DNA from: an uncultured Paracoccaceae bacterium
GTDB taxonomy: Bacteria; Pseudomonadota; Alphaproteobacteria; Rhodobacterales; Rhodobacteraceae
Assembly (NCBI GenBank): GCA_947495295.1
Contig: CANLYJ010000002.1
Location: 558,001-622,000, forward strand
DNA: 64,000 nt
Reading direction: 5' to 3'
Shown here: positions 60,222 to 64,000 of the stretch, one piece after another
How positions within the stretch are numbered: the stretch's first letter is position 1
How the letters are laid out: every line of letters begins with the position of its first letter
Translations under genes and position numbers: made by a program
The notes under the pieces: model-generated
The model's input: only the letters and a program-made list of their open reading frames with translations
What the model was told of the DNA's origin: nothing
The model's database searches: none

Positions 60222-61766
60222 ATGAAAAACCTATTCAGGGCGGCAGCGATAGCCGTACCCGCCACGCTGGCCGCAAGCGCGCCAGCCATGGCGCAGTCAC
60301 TGGACCAACAGATTAATGACGGTTTCGCAAATGCGACCGGTTGGTTCGTCAGTTTCATCTTCAGCCCATTCCCGGGCACAACCTTTCCCTGGATTGTGGC
60401 GTGGCTTGTCATCGCGGCCACGATTTTCACCGTCTATTTCGGGTTGATCCAATTCCGGGCCTTCCCGCATTCGATCTCGCTGGTCAAAGGTGACTATTCC
60501 GACCCCAATGACGCGGGCGAGGTTAGCCACTTTCAGGCCCTTGCAACCGCCCTTTCGGGCACTGTTGGTCTGGGTAACATCGCTGGTGTGGCCGTGGCCG
60601 TCAGTATCGGTGGTCCGGGTGCCACATTCTGGATGATCCTTGCGGGTCTGATGGGGATGGCGTCCAAGTTCACCGAATGTACGCTGGGCGTGAAATACCG
60701 GAATGAATATGATGACGGCACCGTGTCAGGTGGCCCGATGTATTACATGACCAAAGGTTTTGCCGAACGTGGGCTGCCATTGGGCCGGTTCATGGCGATC
60801 CTGTTTTCGGTCTTTTGTATCCTTGGCGCACTTGGTGGCGGCAACATGTTCCAAGCCAACCAGGCGCATGCACAGATCACCAATGTGGTCGGCGAATACC
60901 CCGGCTGGATCACCGGTATCGTGTTTGCGGGCATCGTCTTTGCGGTCATCGTGGGTGGTCTGAAATCCATCGCCCGGGTGACTGAAAAAGTCGTGCCAAT
61001 CATGGGCGTGATGTATGTGCTGACCGCCTTGGTCATCCTGCTGATGAACGCCAACATGATCGGCTGGGCCTTCGGAGAGATCTTCCGCGGTGCCTTTACC
61101 GGGGCCGGTGTTGCCGGCGGTATGGTTGGCGCGCTGATCCAGGGTTTCAAGCGCGCTGCGTTTTCGAACGAAGCCGGGGTTGGCTCTGCGGCGATTGCCC
61201 ACTCTGCGGTGAAAACCAAGGAACCGATCACCGAAGGGTTCGTATCTCTGCTGGAGCCGTTCATCGACACGGTTGTGATCTGTACGATGACAGCACTTGT
61301 GATCATCATCACCGGTCAGCTGATCATGGATCCAAGTACAGGCATGTATCTGCTGGATGAAGGTGCAAGCACCATCCAGACAGTGGGCGATAACAAAGGT
61401 GTGGCGCTCACCTCTGCAGCGTTCTCATCCGCGTTCCCGGCCTTTAAATACATCCTGGCCATCGCGGTGATCCTGTTCGCCTTCTCAACCATGATCAGTT
61501 GGTCCTACTATGGCTTGAAAGCCTGGACCTTCCTGTTCGGCGAAGGCCACACCAAGGAACTGGTGTTCAAGGTGATCTTCTGCATTTTTGTGATCATCGG
61601 CGCCTCGGCCAGCCTAGGCCCGGTCATCGACTTCTCGGATGCGGCGATCTTTGCCATGGCGGTCGTGAACATCGTGGCGCTGTACTGCCTGATGCCAATC
61701 GTCAAGCGCGAGTTGATCAGCTACCAGTCACGCCTGAAGTCCGGCGAAATCGCAAAGTTCCACTAA
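60222..61766 (+). CDS. Alanine/glycine:cation symporter (AGCS family)
   Basis: A 514-residue transporter with about ten transmembrane helices. The start at 60222 follows CAGGGGAAAT. The AGCS signature is clear: GTVGLGNIAGVAVAVSIGGPGATFWMILAGLMGMASKFTECTLGVKYR, and later FKRAAFSNEAGVGSAAIAHSA. These carriers import alanine, glycine or similar amino acids with Na+ (sometimes H+). The first 26 residues (ending ASAPAMAQ) look like a cleavable signal peptide, which several marine AGCS members carry. Coupling with a universal stress protein gene suggests stress or starvation control. Confidence 0.92.
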   Translation: MKNLFRAAAIAVPATLAASAPAMAQSLDQQINDGFANATGWFVSFIFSPFPGTTFPWIVAWLVIAATIFTVYFGLIQFRAFPHSISLVKGDYSDPNDAGEVSHFQALATALSGTVGLGNIAGVAVAVSIGGPGATFWMILAGLMGMASKFTECTLGVKYRNEYDDGTVSGGPMYYMTKGFAERGLPLGRFMAILFSVFCILGALGGGNMFQANQAHAQITNVVGEYPGWITGIVFAGIVFAVIVGGLKSIARVTEKVVPIMGVMYVLTALVILLMNANMIGWAFGEIFRGAFTGAGVAGGMVGALIQGFKRAAFSNEAGVGSAAIAHSAVKTKEPITEGFVSLLEPFIDTVVICTMTALVIIITGQLIMDPSTGMYLLDEGASTIQTVGDNKGVALTSAAFSSAFPAFKYILAIAVILFAFSTMISWSYYGLKAWTFLFGEGHTKELVFKVIFCIFVIIGASASLGPVIDFSDAAIFAMAVVNIVALYCLMPIVKRELISYQSRLKSGEIAKFH

Positions 61767-61791
61767 GGCGCTTCACCGCAATCAAAAAAGC

Positions 61792-61819
61792 AAAACGCCC
61801 GGCACAAGCCGGGCGTTTT
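61792..61819 (+). terminator. Terminator of the usp-AGCS operon
   Basis: AAAACGCCCGGC pairs perfectly with GCCGGGCGTTTT around ACAA and ends in a T-run, 25 bases after the symporter stop. Confidence 0.92.
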
Positions 61820-62000
61820 TTCCAAGCCAGCCACCATATCACGACACACTGCCCCGAACCTGACCTTTAGCGCGCCGCAACCAAGGTCCGGGTGGCGGAA
61901 CTTTGTTGACCTTCGCTAAATCAGATCCAATGGCTGTTTTATGCAGCCTGACAGTGATCATGTTAGAGGACTAGTGACTGAACCGAAAAGCAAACCGTGC

Positions 62001-62480
62001 TCAAAACGTGATGACTGGCTTGACGATCATGAGCCATAGTAGTGCAACAATCGCCAAGAACGCTGGAATGCCACATGCAAACCAAATGCGATAAAGTCGC
62101 ATGTACCGTGGCGTGAGAGCTGTACCTGATTGCGCCGACATACGGGCCTCATCTCGCATTTTTGCTTGGATCGACACGACGGGAAGCCAAAAGAGTCCAA
62201 TAAATACATAAAGCGCAAGCGAGAGGGCGATCCAGCCATCCCAAAGTGGCCATCCAAGATTGCGTGCTAAAATGAAGCCCGTGATAGGTTGCGCTACTGC
62301 AGCCGTTGCCGTGAATAGCATGTCTGCGATGACTACAATGCCGGCTGTATGCGCGATAGTGGCGGCGTCCTTGGTACAATGGGCCATAACCATAAAAAAA
62401 GCGATCCCTGCGCCTGTGCCAATTAATACACAGGCACCAAGGATATGCAGCAAAAGCACTACATCAATCCAAACGATCAT
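62001..62480 (-). CDS. DUF2269-family membrane protein
   Basis: A 159-residue inner-membrane protein with four hydrophobic segments (near residues 5-27, 44-68, 80-103 and 132-155). MIVWIDVVLLLHILGACVLIGTGAGIAFFM is a typical DUF2269 start. The start overlaps the stop of the DoxX-like frame by four bases (ATGA), so it belongs to the same transcript as the SDR-DoxX gene. DUF2269 proteins often accompany such SDR-DoxX genes. Function is unknown. The G+C content here is lower than in most of the window. Confidence 0.82.
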   Translation of the reverse strand: MIVWIDVVLLLHILGACVLIGTGAGIAFFMVMAHCTKDAATIAHTAGIVVIADMLFTATAAVAQPITGFILARNLGWPLWDGWIALSLALYVFIGLFWLPVVSIQAKMRDEARMSAQSGTALTPRYMRLYRIWFACGIPAFLAIVALLWLMIVKPVITF

Positions 62481-62887
62481 CGCGTTTCCAATGCAATGCG
62501 TGCAACCAAAGCCAATGTAACACTTGGCAGCACTTTGACCAAAGGACCGAGCGGATCAAGCCAAAGGTTAGGCACGAAAAGCGTTGAAGCTGCCAAATAG
62601 AAAATACTGACCCAAATGGCACACCAGCACGCCAGTCTAGCATAGGGTCGGTAGGCAAATCCTACTGCTATCGCGATATCGACTATGGCCCAGAAAAGCA
62701 CGCTGGTGACTGCCAAGGCATGTGTCCAACCGACATCTTCAAGAATAAGCGCAGCCTCGTTCATCCTGATGAAACCAATGACACCAGACAAAAACCAAAA
62801 CAAAATTAGCGTGGCGATGATAATGGGGGTCAGCAGCGCCATTCGCGCAAACAGTCGATCCTCGGCCCGCGCTGGCATACTAGCCAT
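62477..62887 (-). CDS. DoxX-like C-terminal part of a frameshifted SDR-DoxX gene
   Basis: The frame encodes MASMPARAEDRLFARMALLTPIII and four transmembrane helices, a DoxX-like domain of 136 residues when read from this Met. Upstream in the same frame, NQTDLSEFGLPPIRSLSQT continues the linker normally found inside SDR-DoxX fusion proteins, so this is probably the C-terminal half of one broken gene, not an independent gene. The frame overlaps the N-terminal part (62830-63804). The break is near 62944-62952 and looks like loss of one base. Whether any protein is made is unknown. Confidence 0.7.
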   Translation of the reverse strand: MASMPARAEDRLFARMALLTPIIIATLILFWFLSGVIGFIRMNEAALILEDVGWTHALAVTSVLFWAIVDIAIAVGFAYRPYARLACWCAIWVSIFYLAASTLFVPNLWLDPLGPLVKVLPSVTLALVARIALETR

Positions 62888-63804
62888 TGTCTGCGACAGT
62901 GATCTGATAGGGGGCAACCCAAATTCCGAAAGGTCTGTCTGGTTTCCAGTACACCATCGGCCAACACTTTGACGGCGGTGCTTCTCAATGGTGACCGCCA
63001 CCCTAGTTTGCCCAATCCATCCGCAACTCTGGATATTGTTCCTATCAAAAAATGTGGGATCAGGATTTCACGTCTCGCAGGCGCAAATCCCAGCCATTGG
63101 CGCATAGACGCCACAACTTCCTGCAAAGTATGCGTATCGCTTTCGACCAAATCCCCCACAAAACCCGAGGGAATATTGCCTGCGAGTGCTGCGCTCACGG
63201 CTTCAACAACATCATCTAGTGCGATAGTCTGAACTTTGGCCTCAGGTATTGCGATAGGCTGTATCAAGGGAACTGCAGCCAGCATGCGCAACATGGTCGT
63301 GCCGCCATAGCTATGTCTGGCCAAGACAAGTCCTGGTCTGAATATTTGATGGGTTTTAGCCGCCGTCTGGATAGCGGCATCTCCGCGCGCCTTTGACGCA
63401 AGAAATGGCGTTGTCGCATCCGCATGTGCACCTGCCGCTGAAATCTGAACAAGCTGCACGTCCGCGGATGCGCACGCTTGGGCCAAAGCAAACACGGCAT
63501 AATGATGGACCACCTCTAGGTGATCCTCAGGCCCATTCTGCAAAGCGCCTGAACAATTCACCACGGCGTCAACGCCCTTTAGAAAAGGTTGCCACTTACT
63601 CACTTCAGTCAATGTGCGAAGGTCTGCGGCCAGCCAGCTGATGCTTGGAAGTACGCGTTTTCCGGTGTCGATATCGCGACCAAGCCCGATGGTCGTATGC
63701 CCGTCTCGCGCCAAACGCTGCGCAACCCCACTGCCGATTAGGCCATATGCACCTACTATCAGGACCGTCATCCTTGAAGGGGTATTTAGTATGCGGTCAC
63801 TCAT
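62830..63804 (-). CDS. SDR (NAD-dependent epimerase-like) N-terminal part of a frameshifted SDR-DoxX gene
   Basis: A 324-residue frame whose first 285 residues are an atypical SDR/NmrA-like domain: VLIVGAYGLIGSGVAQRLARDGH (NAD-binding GxxGxxG), VVNCSGALQN, and VLARHSYGGTTML. After VLADGV the frame departs from any family sequence (LETRQTFRNLG...), while the minus-one frame gives TGNQTDLSEFG and runs on into a DoxX-like membrane domain. The intact gene would be about 440 codons (62477-63804). An oxidoreductase tied to a membrane domain is implied; substrate unknown. The start at 63804 follows AGAGAATTC. Confidence 0.75.
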   Translation of the reverse strand: MSDRILNTPSRMTVLIVGAYGLIGSGVAQRLARDGHTTIGLGRDIDTGKRVLPSISWLAADLRTLTEVSKWQPFLKGVDAVVNCSGALQNGPEDHLEVVHHYAVFALAQACASADVQLVQISAAGAHADATTPFLASKARGDAAIQTAAKTHQIFRPGLVLARHSYGGTTMLRMLAAVPLIQPIAIPEAKVQTIALDDVVEAVSAALAGNIPSGFVGDLVESDTHTLQEVVASMRQWLGFAPARREILIPHFLIGTISRVADGLGKLGWRSPLRSTAVKVLADGVLETRQTFRNLGCPLSDHCRRQWLVCQRGPRIDCLREWRC

Positions 63805-64000
63805 GTGAATTCTCTATTGAATAATCAGGGTCGCGGTCATCTAAATACACGGTGTCCCAGTTTTGGGAAACGCATCTCTGCTGGTATTGCGGACATCGGC
63901 CGCTCCGCGGAAAATCAGCACAATGGGCTCGTTACCGTCATAGGGACAGCCGCAGCGTTTGGGCACCAAGGCTTGGTGAGTTCGTCGAGCACGGCCCAAA
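63805..64000. other. Unassigned right-edge sequence
   Basis: No supported gene is visible in the last 196 bases. Both strands have open frames that run off the edge: a minus-strand frame ending at 63841-63843, and a plus-strand frame from about 63846. Neither shows a recognisable family, so a gene fragment continuing to the right is possible but cannot be called. Confidence 0.3.

Noticed and set aside
61767..62000. Possible RNA gene or small gene between the AGCS terminator and the DUF2269 gene
   Set aside because: No tRNA-like cloverleaf, no promoter-plus-terminator unit and no frame with a ribosome binding site could be found.

Overview
The window reads as chromosomal DNA of a marine alphaproteobacterium of the Rhodobacteraceae (roseobacter group). 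The evidence is the moderately high G+C, tightly packed operons with ATGA-type overlaps, an Irr-type iron box, and family choices typical of that group: NosR with ApbE, paired imelysins with a di-haem DUF1111 protein, tandem dimethylglycine/sarcosine dehydrogenase-like proteins, an Iojap/RlmH/GpmI/EnvC/CtpA run, and an IalB-like protein. The genus is not resolved. I see no tRNA, rRNA, CRISPR array, prophage or intact insertion sequence.

Layout. 1-2.4 kb: leftward lysine/peptidoglycan precursor operon (dapD, two small conserved genes, a GNAT acetyltransferase, partial dapE). 2.5-3.4 kb: LOG-family hydrolase. 3.4-11.2 kb: sugar module with a LacI regulator, a four-gene CUT1 ABC transporter, a TIM-barrel sugar epimerase and a Gfo/Idh/MocA dehydrogenase; a strong dyad sits just before the first gene. 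11.2-20.2 kb: mixed housekeeping and small genes (RHH protein, rlmN, IalB-like, rhizobial-type asparaginase, methyltransferase, exonuclease III, MDR reductase, XRE/DUF2975 pair, lipoprotein, YceI-OmpA protein). 20.4-26.7 kb: secreted caspase-like protein, then rightward rsfS-rlmH-gpmI-envC-like-ctpA. 26.7-34 kb: a compact six-gene leftward operon for demethylation of N-methyl compounds (XRE-cupin regulator, GFA/CENP-V protein, two FAD/GcvT fusion dehydrogenases, PNPOx-like protein, homocysteine methyltransferase).

34-45 kb is an iron region: DUF1513, imelysin and di-haem protein on one leftward operon; dps with a perfect Irr-type box; a second imelysin operon that contains two very small genes (hemP and an unknown 56-aa gene); and an Fe(III) ABC substrate-binding protein and permease that face each other. 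44.8-54 kb: thiolase, a ChaN/TIKI-like AT-rich gene, gamma-glutamyltransferase family protein, AT-rich metallophosphoesterase followed by a heptanucleotide tandem repeat, several small hypotheticals, an esterase, an LRR protein and nadE. 54-62 kb: an 18-repeat MORN protein, apbE/nosR without nosZ, an orphan ABC permease, a universal stress protein and an alanine/glycine symporter. 62-64 kb: DUF2269 gene and an SDR-DoxX fusion gene apparently broken by a one-base frameshift.

The least routine parts are the demethylation operon, the iron region with its hidden small genes and two possibly related cysteine-containing proteins, the caspase protein carrying a CxxCH haem motif, the nosR/apbE pair with no reductase, and the frameshifted SDR-DoxX gene. 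Functions are inferred from motifs read by eye; no database search was possible.
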